Notes: generated from the sequence alone by a model not told the origin. Positions 26,040 to 36,099 are shown, counted from the stretch's first letter. The stretch: 64,000 nucleotides of DNA from Mesorhizobium silamurunense (GCF_014843825.1 NZ_JHQR01000271.1:62001-126000), one strand, 5' to 3'. Program-made: numbers and translations.

Positions 26040-27287
26040 ATGACCTTGTTTGCAGCCGCGCGCCTGCCGCGCGAAATTCTCTTCGGCAAAGGCCAGCGCC
26101 ATGCGCTGCCTGCCATTGCCAGCCGCTATGGCCGGCGCGCATTCATCTGCACCGACGAACGCCTCGCCGGGATGTCCGAGTTCACTGAAATCCTCGCTGG
26201 ATTGGAAGCTGCCCGGGTCGACACGCTCGTCTACGATCGAACCTTGCCCGAGGTGCCTCGCGACAGCGTCGGCGCTTGTATTGCGGAAGCGAAGAGCTTC
26301 AAGCCGGATATGGTGATCGGCGTTGGGGGCGGCAGTTGCCTCGACATGGCCAAATGCGCCGCACTTCTGCTCAGCCATGGCGGCAAGCTCCAGGACTACT
26401 ATGGTGAGTTCAAGGTGCCGGGCTCTCTTCCCTTGATTGCGGTGCCGACCACGGCCGGCACCGGCTCCGAAGTGACCCCGGTCGCCGTGATCTCGGACCC
26501 GGAGCGGACGCTCAAGGTCGGCATCTCCAGCCCGCATCTCATTGCCGCGGTTGCGCTTTGCGATCCAGACCTGACGGCGACCTGCCCGCCCTCCCTGACG
26601 GCCATCGCCGGTGCCGACGCGCTGACGCATGCGATCGAAGCTTTCACTGCGGCAAAACGCGGTGCCGATGCCGATCTGCCGCAACAGCATGTCTTCATCG
26701 GCAAGAGCGCATTGACCGATCATTTCGCCCTGCTGGCAATCAGGCTTTTGGGCCGCAGCCTCGAAGCGGCCTATCATGACGGAGCGAACGAGAACGCGCG
26801 CGCCGACGTCATGATGGGGGCGTTGGCCGCCGGCTGCGCCTTCGGCACCGCGGGAACCGCCGCTGCCCATGCCGTGCAGTATCCGGTCGGCGCGCTCACC
26901 CACACGCCGCACGGACTGGGCGTCGCGACGATGCTCCCCTATGTGATGAGCTACAATCTTTCGGCCGCAACGGAAGAGATTGCCGAACTCGGCGGCGCTC
27001 TCGGCGTGCCTCGCCAGGATCGCGACGCCGATCAGCTGGCAGATGCCACGATCAAGGAAGTTGCGCGACTCTTCAAGGCCATCGGCATTACACGGACGCT
27101 GGCTGATCTAGGCCTTCCCGAGGATAAGATCGACTGGACGGCCGAGCAGGCGCTAGGCATCGACCGGTTGATCAAGAACAATCCCCGCCCATTCGACTTG
27201 GCCGCGATGCGGCGCCTGGTCAGAGCTGCTTATGACGGCGACATGGCCGCCGCAGCAATTGTGAGGGACGGAGCCCGAGTCAAATGA
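26040..27287 (+). CDS. Iron-containing alcohol dehydrogenase
   Basis: A 415-residue group III (iron-type) dehydrogenase. The NAD-binding 'IGVGGGSCLDMAK' and 'AVPTTAGTGSEVT' motifs are intact, and the metal site is represented by Asp and His in 'ALTHAIEAF' and 'THTPHGLGVA' plus a later His ('HAVQYPVG'). It oxidises or reduces a small alcohol, aldehyde or hydroxy acid. The stop overlaps the next ATG (ATGA), coupling it to the aldehyde dehydrogenase, so the pair may convert an alcohol to an acid. A second GntR gene is divergent. Confidence 0.88.
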   Translation: MTLFAAARLPREILFGKGQRHALPAIASRYGRRAFICTDERLAGMSEFTEILAGLEAARVDTLVYDRTLPEVPRDSVGACIAEAKSFKPDMVIGVGGGSCLDMAKCAALLLSHGGKLQDYYGEFKVPGSLPLIAVPTTAGTGSEVTPVAVISDPERTLKVGISSPHLIAAVALCDPDLTATCPPSLTAIAGADALTHAIEAFTAAKRGADADLPQQHVFIGKSALTDHFALLAIRLLGRSLEAAYHDGANENARADVMMGALAAGCAFGTAGTAAAHAVQYPVGALTHTPHGLGVATMLPYVMSYNLSAATEEIAELGGALGVPRQDRDADQLADATIKEVARLFKAIGITRTLADLGLPEDKIDWTAEQALGIDRLIKNNPRPFDLAAMRRLVRAAYDGDMAAAAIVRDGARVK

Positions 27288-28771
27288 ACATCTCCCCAGA
27301 GCTATTCGACCAGGATTCTGACATGTCTGACTACATTCCGTTTTCGCACGGGCTCTATATTGACGGGAAATGGCGACCCTCGTCCGACGGCCGCGTCATC
27401 GAGGTGGTCGATCCTTCGACCGAGGCCGTGATCGCGGCGGTTCCCGATGCCACGCTCGCCGACGCTGCTGCCGCCGTCGATGCGGCCGAGAAGGCGGCAA
27501 CAGGCTGGCGCGATACCCCGCCGCGCAGGCGATCAGAGATCCTGAGGCGCTGCTTCGAGCTTATGACCGAACGGGCGGAGACTCTGGCCGCGCTGGTCTC
27601 CCTGGAGAATGGCAAGGCGCTGCGCGACGCGCGCGGCGAAGTCGCCTATGCGGCCGAGTTCTTCCGGTGGAACGCCGAGGAAGCGGTTCGTATCAGCGGC
27701 GAGTTCGGCCTTGCGCCGTCCGGCGCAAACCGGATCGTGGTCGACTACCTGCCCATCGGCATTTGCATTCTGATCACGCCGTGGAATTTCCCGGCAGCGA
27801 TGGCGACACGCAAGATCGCGCCGGCGCTTGCAGCCGGCTGCACCGTGATCCTGAAGCCCGCCAGCGAGACGCCGCTGACAGCCTACGCACTTGCCGCTCT
27901 CTACGAAGAAGCCGGCGTGCCGCCTGGTGTCGTCAACGTTATCACCACCTCCAATCCAGGCCCGGTGGCGGCGGCCATGCTTGCTGATGCGCGGGTGCGG
28001 AAGCTTTCGTTCACCGGCTCGACCGGCGTTGGCCGCGTGCTTCTTGCCGAAGCGGCAAAACACGTCATCTCCTGCTCGATGGAGCTTGGCGGCAATGCGC
28101 CGTTCATTGTGTTCGATGATGCCGATCTGGAGGCAGCCCTCGATGGCGCGATGGTCGCGAAGATGCGCAATGCCGGCGAGGCCTGCACGGCCGCTAATCG
28201 GCTCTACGTGCAGGCGGGCATCCATGACGCTTTCGCGGAAGGGCTGCGCAAACGCATGGCAGCGCTCAATATCGGCCCGGGCACAGACTCAGAAACCGAA
28301 TGCGGGCCGATGATCACCAGGAAGGCTGTCGACAAGATCGATCGGCTCGTCCAGGACGCGGTTGCCCGCGGCGCGAAAGTTCTGTGCGGCGGAGCTGCCT
28401 CTGAAGGCAGAGGCTACTTCTATCCGCCAACTGTGCTTCGCGACGTACCGGCTGACGCGGCAATGGCGCATGAGGAGATATTCGGCCCCGTGGCTCCGAT
28501 CAGCCGCTTCGAACACGAGGCGGAAGCAATCGCGAGGGCGAACGATACCGAATACGGCCTGGCCGCCTACATCTACACGCGCGACCTGGCGAAAGGCATG
28601 CGTGTGGCATCGAAGATCGAGTCCGGCATGATTGCGCTCAATCGTGGCCTGATGTCGGATCCGGCGGCGCCCTTCGGCGGCGTCAAGCAGAGCGGGCTGG
28701 GGCGAGAAGGCGGCCAGAAGCACGGCATAGCCGAGTTTATGGAGGCGAAGTACATCGCCGTGACGATCTGA
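27284..28771 (+). CDS. NAD(P)-dependent aldehyde dehydrogenase
   Basis: A 495-residue aldehyde dehydrogenase. Key motifs are 'ITPWNFPAAMATRKIAPALA', shown here by its core 'TPWNFPAAM', 'FTGSTGVGRVLL' with the glycine turn, 'MELGGNAPFIVFDD' with the general-base Glu, and 'NAGEACTAANRLYV' with the nucleophilic Cys. It most resembles the succinate-semialdehyde/glutarate-semialdehyde group. A second ATG at 27323 begins at the family core ('MSDYIPF'), so the true start could be either. It is translationally coupled to the alcohol dehydrogenase. Confidence 0.88.
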   Translation: MNISPELFDQDSDMSDYIPFSHGLYIDGKWRPSSDGRVIEVVDPSTEAVIAAVPDATLADAAAAVDAAEKAATGWRDTPPRRRSEILRRCFELMTERAETLAALVSLENGKALRDARGEVAYAAEFFRWNAEEAVRISGEFGLAPSGANRIVVDYLPIGICILITPWNFPAAMATRKIAPALAAGCTVILKPASETPLTAYALAALYEEAGVPPGVVNVITTSNPGPVAAAMLADARVRKLSFTGSTGVGRVLLAEAAKHVISCSMELGGNAPFIVFDDADLEAALDGAMVAKMRNAGEACTAANRLYVQAGIHDAFAEGLRKRMAALNIGPGTDSETECGPMITRKAVDKIDRLVQDAVARGAKVLCGGAASEGRGYFYPPTVLRDVPADAAMAHEEIFGPVAPISRFEHEAEAIARANDTEYGLAAYIYTRDLAKGMRVASKIESGMIALNRGLMSDPAAPFGGVKQSGLGREGGQKHGIAEFMEAKYIAVTI

Positions 28772-28779
28772 GCAGACAG

Positions 28780-29594
28780 ATGCCGAAAGATCCGTTCCGC
28801 ATTCGTGATCACGTCGCCGAGTTCGACGACATCGTAGCCGAGATCGTCCGCCGCAGCGCAGAGACCAGGGCGAGAGTTCCGATGGTCGCCGATGTCGCCT
28901 ATGGGCCGGACAGCACCGAAACCCTCGACCTGTTCTTCCCTGAAGGCAAACGAGATCGCCTGCCGGTGCACATGTTCATTCACGGCGGCTACTGGCGCAT
29001 GTTCTCCAAGCGCGACTATTCCCATGTCGCCGAGACAGTCACGAATGCGGGAGCGATCGCGGTCATCGTAGACTATGCGCTGATGCCCGCGGTGAGGATG
29101 GCTAGGATTGTCGACCAGGTACGCCGCGCCAGGCAATGGGTGCATGACCACATCGCAAACCACGACGGTGATCCCGGCCAGCTAACCGTTAGCGGCCATT
29201 CCGCCGGCGCGCATCTCGCGACGATGCTTTTCGATGACGACAGCAGGCCTTCAGGCATCAAAGGTGCTCTCCTGCTCGGGGGCATTTACGATTTGAAGCC
29301 GTTGCAAGCGTCTTTTCTTGCCGCCGAGATCGCGATCACCGATGAAGAGGTCCAGCGGTTCTCGCCGATCGATCATCGCTTCGATCATCCGTGAGCGTCA
29401 AGATTTCTGTTGGGGCGGACGAAACGCCGCCCTTCCACGGTCAAGCCGCGACTTTCGCAGAAAGTCTCGAAAAGCAAGGGCTGGTCGTCTCGCGCACGAG
29501 CCTTGCAGCGGCCAATCATATGAGCAGCGTCCGTGACCTTGGCTTGGCCGGCACGCAGGCGGCGGCATTGTTGGCTCGTGTGCTGGCCATGTGA
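28780..29594 (+). pseudogene. Alpha/beta hydrolase, frameshifted
   Basis: The first frame (204 codons) encodes an alpha/beta hydrolase with oxyanion 'FIHGGYWRMF' and nucleophile 'VSGHSAGAHLA', ending at a stop at 29392-29394. The next frame, from GTG 29391, continues the same fold with the acid ('SVGADETPPF') and catalytic His ('AAANHMSSVRDL'). Together they give about 271 residues, the normal size of kynurenine-formamidase-like hydrolases. One missing G at 29390-29391 explains the break. Nine bases follow the aldehyde dehydrogenase, so it belonged to the operon. A sequencing error cannot be excluded. Confidence 0.72.
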
Positions 29595-30087
29595 AAGGCC
29601 CACATGGCCGGAGGTCGGCAGATCCGCTTTCGGGAAGCGGCAGAGCCTGCCTCTACGGACGACATGAGGCGCAAAGCTGCCCTCCAATTGCCACGGGCGG
29701 AAGTCGATAGCGCAGACTCAGATCGGTAGAGCGCCCTGCTCGGGTTGCTTGCTTCCCAACACGCATCACACGCTTCGGTTTCGACCACTCGCAGGTCGAT
29801 TCGTGACGCTTGCGGAGATGTATGTGCAGGGCGTGTCGGCCAGGAAGGTCAAGGCGACCACGGAAGAGCTGGATCATTGCAGTCATTTCTACGGTCTGGT
29901 CCATTCACCAAAACAAGATGGGGTGGAACGGCTCCCGCTGCCGTTGACGGCATTCCGACGGTTGGAAGGGGTGCTGTCGCAGCGACCCCACGATACAGGA
30001 GCCGTCCACGGAGGACATCGCTAGTCCAAAGGCGACAGAGAGCATTGCCGCTTTTTGTTCAGTGTCGTGTTTACCTCGTTCGCAAGT
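29595..30087. other. Gene-poor junction with transposase scrap
   Basis: About 490 bases lie between the broken hydrolase and the leftward peroxiredoxin gene. Apart from the transposase fragment listed separately, no gene-like frame was supported; the open frames are rich in Arg/Ser and lack ribosome sites. The stretch marks the right edge of the catabolic island. Confidence 0.45.
29806..29871 (+). mobile_element. IS256-type (Mutator) transposase fragment
   Basis: A short stretch reads 'LAEMYVQGVSARKVKATTEEL', a signature segment of IS256-family transposases, in the frame of a 91-residue reading frame (29749-30024). Sequence before and after has no transposase similarity and no terminal inverted repeats are visible. 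It is a degraded remnant and not an active element. Confidence 0.6.
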
Positions 30088-30768
30088 CTATTGGGCGACC
30101 TGGGACACAGCTGACATCAGCTCCTGCGGGCTTGGCGCCGCAAACATGTATCGCCCACCCTCTGGAACCTCCGTGAAGCTCCAACGGACGATCCCCTGCC
30201 GGTCCAGTAGGAACTGACCGATCAGTTGTCCGTGTCCCGTTGCCATCATCTGCTCGTCGGCTTCGGTCACTTCGTAATGGTCCCTCTTGTCGAGGAATTC
30301 GCTGGCCGCAAAAGGATCCATTGGACCGGGCAACTCGCCTGGTACGTCGACCCGCATATCCTTTGCCACTGCCATCGAGACCTTGTACGGCCAGTTCGTC
30401 TCGTTTTCGGTGAATTCGAGATTGGGCAGTCCAAAAGCACGATGTGAAGCGCGTTCAGGGTCGGAGGCCGCGAGCAGATTAGGCATCGGGTGGTAGCGGA
30501 AATAGAGACGCGCCCGCTCGATCGGCGTGTTGACGACCGTCAGGCTCCCCACGCCCTTTTCGCGCAGCTCCGGATCAAGCCGCGCCTGGGCGGCGATATG
30601 GCGCCGGCAAAACGCACAATGCAGACCTCGAAACAAGCCGACCAGCACCGGCTTTTGTCCGCGAAAGTCGTCAAGCGCGATCTTGCCTTCCTGGGTAATG
30701 GCGTCGAGTACCACGTTTGGAGCACGATCGCCCGGTTGAAGCGGTACCAAGTCAATACGCGCGGACAT
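30088..30768 (-). CDS. Peroxiredoxin-like (AhpC/TSA) protein
   Basis: A 226-residue redoxin. A thioredoxin-fold N-terminal half carries 'GLFRGLHCAFCRRH' with CxxC near residue 52, as in AhpC/TSA-like peroxiredoxins and DsbA-like redoxins. The remainder holds conserved family elements ('FAASEFLDKRDHYEV' and a Pro-rich tail). It probably reduces peroxides or disulfides in the cytoplasm, with no signal peptide. ATG 30768 has GGAGG 5 bases upstream. It lies 18 bases downstream of the large cyclase gene, so cotranscription is likely; a redox link to cyclase signalling is inferred from position only. Confidence 0.8.
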   Translation of the reverse strand: MSARIDLVPLQPGDRAPNVVLDAITQEGKIALDDFRGQKPVLVGLFRGLHCAFCRRHIAAQARLDPELREKGVGSLTVVNTPIERARLYFRYHPMPNLLAASDPERASHRAFGLPNLEFTENETNWPYKVSMAVAKDMRVDVPGELPGPMDPFAASEFLDKRDHYEVTEADEQMMATGHGQLIGQFLLDRQGIVRWSFTEVPEGGRYMFAAPSPQELMSAVSQVAQ

Positions 30769-30786
30769 TTCCACCTCCCACCCCGG

Positions 30787-33700
30787 CTAGTCGAGAAAAG
30801 GCAGCACCACAAGCGCTTCCGGGTCGAGCCCGTGCTGGGCGCATATACCCTGCGCCAGGGAAAAGTAGCGTTCGGCCTCGGCCAGATTGTCGAGGTCGAG
30901 ACTAAGCGTTGCAAGACCATCATAGCACGGAAACAGCAGTTGGGGTTCGCCCGTTTCGCGGGCTACGTCCAGTGCTTCGTTGAACAAGCCAACCGCCAGT
31001 TCCGGACGGCCGTTGCACTGGTGGATCTGCCCAAGCACGATCAACGGCACCGGCAGGTGCTCGCGCTGGTCGAGCGCGCGGTCGATCTCGATGGCCTTCT
31101 CGGCAGCAGGCACGCCCTCCGTTGGACAGCGATCCGTGAAAGTACAGCAAGCGACCGCCAGATTGGCAAGCAGGCGCGCCTGGAAACCCAAATCACCAAT
31201 ATGGCGCGCCACTTCAAGACCGCGCCGACAGACCTCCATCGCCTTTGCCGGATCGATTGTCGTGTAAAGCACGCCGAGATTGGTGTAGCCGCGGCAGGCC
31301 GTGCCCAGCAGACCGGCTGCTTCGGCCAATTCAATGCTACGCTCAATCTGACGCACGGCTTCATGGTTTCGCCCAAGGCGAGCCAGCGCAACAGCCTTGG
31401 TATTGAGTGCCTCGGCGGTCACAAGAGTGGCATCACGCCCCACCTCGGAGACATGCTCTGTTGTCAGAGCGCGTACGCAATCCAGCGCCGCGTCTGCCCA
31501 TTTTGCCGCGAGAGCGTGATCTCCGCTACGGAACGCCTGTCGGCCACGTTCTTGCCAGAGATGCGCCTGCTCGACCGGGGCATCCGCGCCATCGAGAAGC
31601 GCTGCCGCTTCGGCATAACGGGATTCCGCGTTGTCCCGCTTGCCGACGTCCCAGAACAGCCGACCGATCTTACGCAAAACTCGCGCCGAAGCGACGCGAT
31701 CGGCCGACTCGCGGTATGCCTGCAATACCATCTCGTAGTGCTGGTGCGCGATCTCGCGGCGGCCCAGCGGGCCGCTCAAATCGGCAATGCGCTCTGCAAT
31801 TGCCAGTTTGAGCGGTGTTTGCCCGACCGCGCCCAACGCAGTCATTGCTCGTTCGTAGAAACGAAGGGCGTCGTCGTTGGCATATATCATGCGAGCGCGA
31901 TCGCCCGCCGCCTGCAGGTAATGCGCGCCCCTCTCCCGCTCAGCGCTCTGTGCGAAATGATGACCGAGCACGGTCAAATCCTCGAGCCGTTCCGGCTTGT
32001 CGCCGTACAGTTGCTCCAAGGCAGCACCGACCCGCCCGTGGATGTCGGTCCGGCGCTGCAGGAGCAGATTCTGGTAGATCACGTCCTGCAGCAACGTTTG
32101 CGTAAAGCGGTAGCTTTGCGACGAGACCGAGCCTGATCCGGCAACTTCCTCGATGATTTCCGCATCGCAAAGCAGTTCGCAGCCGGCCTCCAGGCGGCCG
32201 GGATCGGCTGTCACGGCTTTCAGAAGTGTGGCATCGAAGCGCGGACCGATTACCGCAGCCTCCTGGGCCAACCGGCGCACCTCTTGGGGCAGCCGGTCGA
32301 CGCGGGCAAGCAACATTGCCTGGATAGTGGCGGGAATGCCGGTTGCGACTTCGCCTGCCACAGTCCGCCATCGCTGGCCCTCGCGCACCAGTATACCGCG
32401 ATCGATAAGGCCGCGAACGATCTCTTCTACAAAAAGGGGGTTGCCGCCTGCGCGCTCGAGGATCTGGTCGGGAAGCACTCCTGCGGAGTTTACCCAGCTC
32501 TCGCCGAAAAGCGCCGCCAGCAGGCTGCGTCCGGCATCACTGTTGAGCGGCGAAAGCCTGAGCGCTGTATGACTGACCCGACTTGAATCGAGCTGGTCGT
32601 TGTGCGGCGCCGGACGATGCGTGACCAGCAACATCAACCGCGTGCGTTCCAACCTATCCATCACGAAACGCAGTGCCTCGAGCGACACGGCGTCGGCCCA
32701 GTGCAGGTCTTCGACGACAATCAACAGCGGCGACAACGCAAGCCGCCGTTCGATGATCGTGCGGACTGCGTAGAGAATTTGCCGCCGCAGCTGCTCGGGC
32801 TCGACATGCTGCAAGGTGGCATCGGGGTCGCCAAGGCCAAGCACATGGTAGAGCAAAGGCATCAGCCGCTTCGCCTCCTCGCCCTGCAGGCCGAGATCGT
32901 TAAGCAAGGCCGCGAGCTTCCCCCGCATTTCGTCCCCACTGTCGTTTTGCATCATCCCGGCAGCGCTGCGCACCACTGCGCCCAAAGCGCCAAATGATTG
33001 TTCGCCCAGCGGTGAGCACGTGGCCTGCCGCACGACGACGTTGCGAAAACGATCCTCGTCGCCGACGCGGGCGACGAACTCCTTCACCAGCCGCGATTTC
33101 CCGATACCGGCTTCTCCGACGAGGCGGACAAGTTGGGCCGAGCCGCCGCACGCCTGATCAAGGCTCGCCAGCATTCTATTGAGCTCCGCACCACGACCTA
33201 TTATCGGCGCACTGAGGCCGAGCGCCTCGAGCCCACGCGCTGCACGCGGCGCCGCAAGCGGTCCATCCAGTCGATGGACGAGCACGCTGCCAGCCTTGCC
33301 GCGAAGCACGACATCACCCAGCGACTCATAAGAGAAGGCATGCCGGGTCAGCCTGTGAGTGAGCTCGCCGACCAGCACCTCACCCGGTGCGGCCAGCGAT
33401 TGCAGGCGTTGCGCCGTGTTCACTGTGTCGCCGGTCACCGAATAGGATTTGGCGGTGCCAATGCCCAATCCCCCAGTAACGACCGGACCAGTGTTTATGC
33501 CGATGTGGAGTAACAGAGGCGAAACGGATTGGGGGGCGCTTTCGCCGAGCCGCGCCGTCCGGGCGATCATGTCGAGAGCGGCGCGAAGCGCACGTTCCGG
33601 ATCGTCCTCATGCGCGACCGGCGCACCGAATAATGCGAGCAGTGCATCGCCGATGAATTTGTCGACGAAACCCCCAAAGTTTCGCACGGCCGCCGTCAAT

Positions 33701-34086
33701 TCCTTGAACAGTTCGTTCTGCAGCGCTTGCATGACCTCGGGGTCGAGCTGCTCGCTGAGTGTCGTGAAGCCACAAAGGTCGGCAAACAGGACCGTTACCG
33801 TCCTGCGATCGGCGTCAGAGACGGGATGCAGCCTCTCTTCGCTTTCGATGTTCGCAAGCAGCGACGGAGTCCGGGATGGCGGCACCATGGTCCGGCTTGG
33901 TGTCGGAGCAGGTCGTTCGACGGCTTTTTCAGGCGCACCGACGCTTGCCCCACATTTCGGACAGAACTCGAATTCAGGTGCGCAGGGGTAGCCGCAATTG
34001 GCGCATGGCATGGGCTGGCGCCGGCCACACCTCGGACAGAAGGCGTAACCGCCCTCAACCTCGAAACCGCAGCCCGAGCAGTCCAT
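30787..34086 (-). CDS. Zinc-ribbon/class III cyclase/AAA ATPase/TPR signalling protein
   Basis: A 1099-residue multidomain protein. Two zinc ribbons at residues about 3-45 ('CSGCGFEVEGGYAFCPRCG' and 'CANCGYPCAPEFEFCPKCG'), a class III cyclase domain (about 95-260) with metal Asp residues in 'LFADLCGFT' and 'FIGDALLALF' and the catalytic Asn/Arg pair in 'VNTAQRL', an AAA/STAND-like ATPase (Walker A 'GEAGIGKSRL' near residue 330, Walker B-like 'LLIVVEDLHWAD'), and C-terminal TPR repeats from about residue 700. These probably sense a state through the TPR and ATPase parts and make cAMP or cGMP. ATG 34086 is favoured over GTG 34101. It diverges from the second cyclase gene. Confidence 0.85.
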   Translation of the reverse strand: MDCSGCGFEVEGGYAFCPRCGRRQPMPCANCGYPCAPEFEFCPKCGASVGAPEKAVERPAPTPSRTMVPPSRTPSLLANIESEERLHPVSDADRRTVTVLFADLCGFTTLSEQLDPEVMQALQNELFKELTAAVRNFGGFVDKFIGDALLALFGAPVAHEDDPERALRAALDMIARTARLGESAPQSVSPLLLHIGINTGPVVTGGLGIGTAKSYSVTGDTVNTAQRLQSLAAPGEVLVGELTHRLTRHAFSYESLGDVVLRGKAGSVLVHRLDGPLAAPRAARGLEALGLSAPIIGRGAELNRMLASLDQACGGSAQLVRLVGEAGIGKSRLVKEFVARVGDEDRFRNVVVRQATCSPLGEQSFGALGAVVRSAAGMMQNDSGDEMRGKLAALLNDLGLQGEEAKRLMPLLYHVLGLGDPDATLQHVEPEQLRRQILYAVRTIIERRLALSPLLIVVEDLHWADAVSLEALRFVMDRLERTRLMLLVTHRPAPHNDQLDSSRVSHTALRLSPLNSDAGRSLLAALFGESWVNSAGVLPDQILERAGGNPLFVEEIVRGLIDRGILVREGQRWRTVAGEVATGIPATIQAMLLARVDRLPQEVRRLAQEAAVIGPRFDATLLKAVTADPGRLEAGCELLCDAEIIEEVAGSGSVSSQSYRFTQTLLQDVIYQNLLLQRRTDIHGRVGAALEQLYGDKPERLEDLTVLGHHFAQSAERERGAHYLQAAGDRARMIYANDDALRFYERAMTALGAVGQTPLKLAIAERIADLSGPLGRREIAHQHYEMVLQAYRESADRVASARVLRKIGRLFWDVGKRDNAESRYAEAAALLDGADAPVEQAHLWQERGRQAFRSGDHALAAKWADAALDCVRALTTEHVSEVGRDATLVTAEALNTKAVALARLGRNHEAVRQIERSIELAEAAGLLGTACRGYTNLGVLYTTIDPAKAMEVCRRGLEVARHIGDLGFQARLLANLAVACCTFTDRCPTEGVPAAEKAIEIDRALDQREHLPVPLIVLGQIHQCNGRPELAVGLFNEALDVARETGEPQLLFPCYDGLATLSLDLDNLAEAERYFSLAQGICAQHGLDPEALVVLPFLD

Positions 34087-34326
34087 AGAACAAGACCTCA
34101 CTAGGGGCCGTGACGGCGTGATCTCGCCACGCGCTTCACGGCCAGGGTATTCACAAGAATGGACCTATAGCCGTCGACCAGCAAGCGGCTGCGCAAATGG
34201 GCATCGAGCGATCGGGTGGGTCCTGTGGCAGAGCGCTGCCGATTCGGGCGGCTGCGTGGCCGTCGTTTGCGAAAGTTCCCTCTTGCCTCCGTCTTCCTGC
34301 TATCGTGGAGATGAGGAGACGGACCC

Positions 34327-36099
34327 TTGAGCGAGAATCGTAAGCTAGCCGCAATCCTGGCTGCAGATGTGGTCGGATACAGCCGGCTCGCGAGCGCGGA
34401 CGAAGATCGTACTTTGGCGAGGTTGAGGGCACTGCGCAGCGACCTGATCGATCCGACCATCGAAGTGCACCACGGGCGGGTGATCAAGCGCACCGGGGAT
34501 GGGGTGTTGGTTGAGTTCCGCAGTGTGGTGGATGCGGTGCGCTGCGCCGTTGAGGTTCAGAATGGCATGGTTGAGCGCAATGCCGGCGTGCCGCAGGACC
34601 GCCGCATCGAGTTCAGGATCGGCATCCATCTGGGGGATGTGGTCGAAGAAAGCGACGGCGACCTGATGGGCGACGGCGTCAACATCGCCTCGCGTTTGGA
34701 GGGCGTCGCGGCGCCCGGCGCCATCTGCCTTTCCGAGGATGCCTATCGCCAGGTCAAGGCGAGGCTCGACCTCTCGGTCAGCGATCTCGGCAGCACGCAG
34801 CTCAAGAACATCGCCGAGCCGATCCGGGTCTATTCGCTGCAAGTCGGCGGCGCCGGGACCAAGGCGGCCGCGACCTCGGAAACCGCGACGAGCCGGCCGG
34901 CGATGGCAGCGCCGCCGAAGCTGTCGATCGCCGTCCTGCCGTTCGCCAACATGAGCGGTGACGCCGAACAGGACTACTTCGCCGACGGCATCTCTGAAGA
35001 CATCATCACGGCGCTGTCCAAACTGTCGCAACTCTTCGTCATCGCACGCAATTCGTCGTTCACCTTCAAGGGCCAGAACGTCCATGTGCAGGAGGTGGGC
35101 ACGAAGCTCGGCGTGCGGCATGTACTTGAGGGCAGCGTACGCAAGTCGGGGAACAAGGTGCGCATCACCGCGCAGCTCATCGATGCAACCTCGGGCGGCC
35201 ATCTTTGGGCGGAGCGGTTCGATCGCGACCTGACCGACATATTCGCCGTGCAGGACGACGTGACGCAGCAGATCGTCGGTGCGCTGGCGCTCAATCTGAC
35301 TGAGGATGACCGTCAGCGGCTGGCGCCCGAGCGCCCGCGCAACACGGAGGCGTATGACTGTTTCTTGCGGGGCCGGGAGCTGTGGCACCGGCTGACGAAG
35401 GAGACGAACGTCGCAGCCCGCGACCTCTTGCAACGTGCCATCGAACTGGACCCGAAGTTTGCCTCTGCCCACGCTTTCCTCGCCCTCACGCACGGGCTCG
35501 ATTACCTGAACAGGTGGAGTGCATCGCCGTCGGAATCGATGGCGCAAGCAGAAGAGGCCGCAACGCGAGCGGTAACGCTGGATGGCAGCGATCCCTGGGC
35601 GCACTGGGCGCTGGGTATAGTCAAGCTGTACACACGACGGCACGATGGGGCCATCAACGAGGCCGAGCGCGCGATAGTCCTCAATCCGAACTTCGCCGAA
35701 GGGCACGTCATCCTCGGCGAGGCGCTGTACTATTCGGGCAGATCCGAGGAGGCCCTCGAGAGCTTCGCCCGGGGGAAGACCTTGAATCCATACTTTCCGG
35801 ATGTGCTTCTGCACTTCCAGGCTTTAGCCTCGTTTCAACTAGGAAGGTACGAAGAGGCCGTTGACCTCTTGATGCAACGGCTGGCTCGCAACGCTGTCAC
35901 CGACGTCTCACGCGCGCTTCTGGCCGCCAGCTACGGCCATTTGGGCCGTTTCGCCGAGGCCCGCGCGGCATGGCAGGAGGTGCTTCGCGTCAATCCCGAC
36001 TATTCGCTGGAATACCGTCGCAAAGTCTTGCCCTACAAGAACCCTGCCGATTTCGAACGCGTGGTGGACGGGCTCCGCAAGGCCGGCGTTGTGCAATGA
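34327..36099 (+). CDS. Class III adenylate/guanylate cyclase with TPR repeats
   Basis: A 590-residue protein starting at TTG 34327, with GGAG about 9 bases upstream. The N-terminal cyclase domain (about 7-175) has metal Asp in 'ILAADVVGYSRL' and 'RTGDGVLVEF' and 'VNIASRLEG' with Asn and Arg. Residues about 200-340 form a TolB-like/adaptor region ('VLPFANMSGDAEQDYFADG'), and the rest holds tetratricopeptide repeats. This cyclase-plus-TPR architecture is common in rhizobia, where many copies exist. It is divergent from the large cyclase, sharing the 240-base gap at 34087-34326. Confidence 0.86.
   Translation: MSENRKLAAILAADVVGYSRLASADEDRTLARLRALRSDLIDPTIEVHHGRVIKRTGDGVLVEFRSVVDAVRCAVEVQNGMVERNAGVPQDRRIEFRIGIHLGDVVEESDGDLMGDGVNIASRLEGVAAPGAICLSEDAYRQVKARLDLSVSDLGSTQLKNIAEPIRVYSLQVGGAGTKAAATSETATSRPAMAAPPKLSIAVLPFANMSGDAEQDYFADGISEDIITALSKLSQLFVIARNSSFTFKGQNVHVQEVGTKLGVRHVLEGSVRKSGNKVRITAQLIDATSGGHLWAERFDRDLTDIFAVQDDVTQQIVGALALNLTEDDRQRLAPERPRNTEAYDCFLRGRELWHRLTKETNVAARDLLQRAIELDPKFASAHAFLALTHGLDYLNRWSASPSESMAQAEEAATRAVTLDGSDPWAHWALGIVKLYTRRHDGAINEAERAIVLNPNFAEGHVILGEALYYSGRSEEALESFARGKTLNPYFPDVLLHFQALASFQLGRYEEAVDLLMQRLARNAVTDVSRALLAASYGHLGRFAEARAAWQEVLRVNPDYSLEYRRKVLPYKNPADFERVVDGLRKAGVVQ

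Noticed and set aside
29749-30024. Complete IS256 element
   Set aside because: Only a 22-residue transposase segment is recognisable; no inverted repeats, no target duplication and no full-length transposase.
30490-32136. 548-residue rightward frame inside the large cyclase gene
   Set aside because: Antisense shadow of a gene with clear TPR and ATPase motifs.
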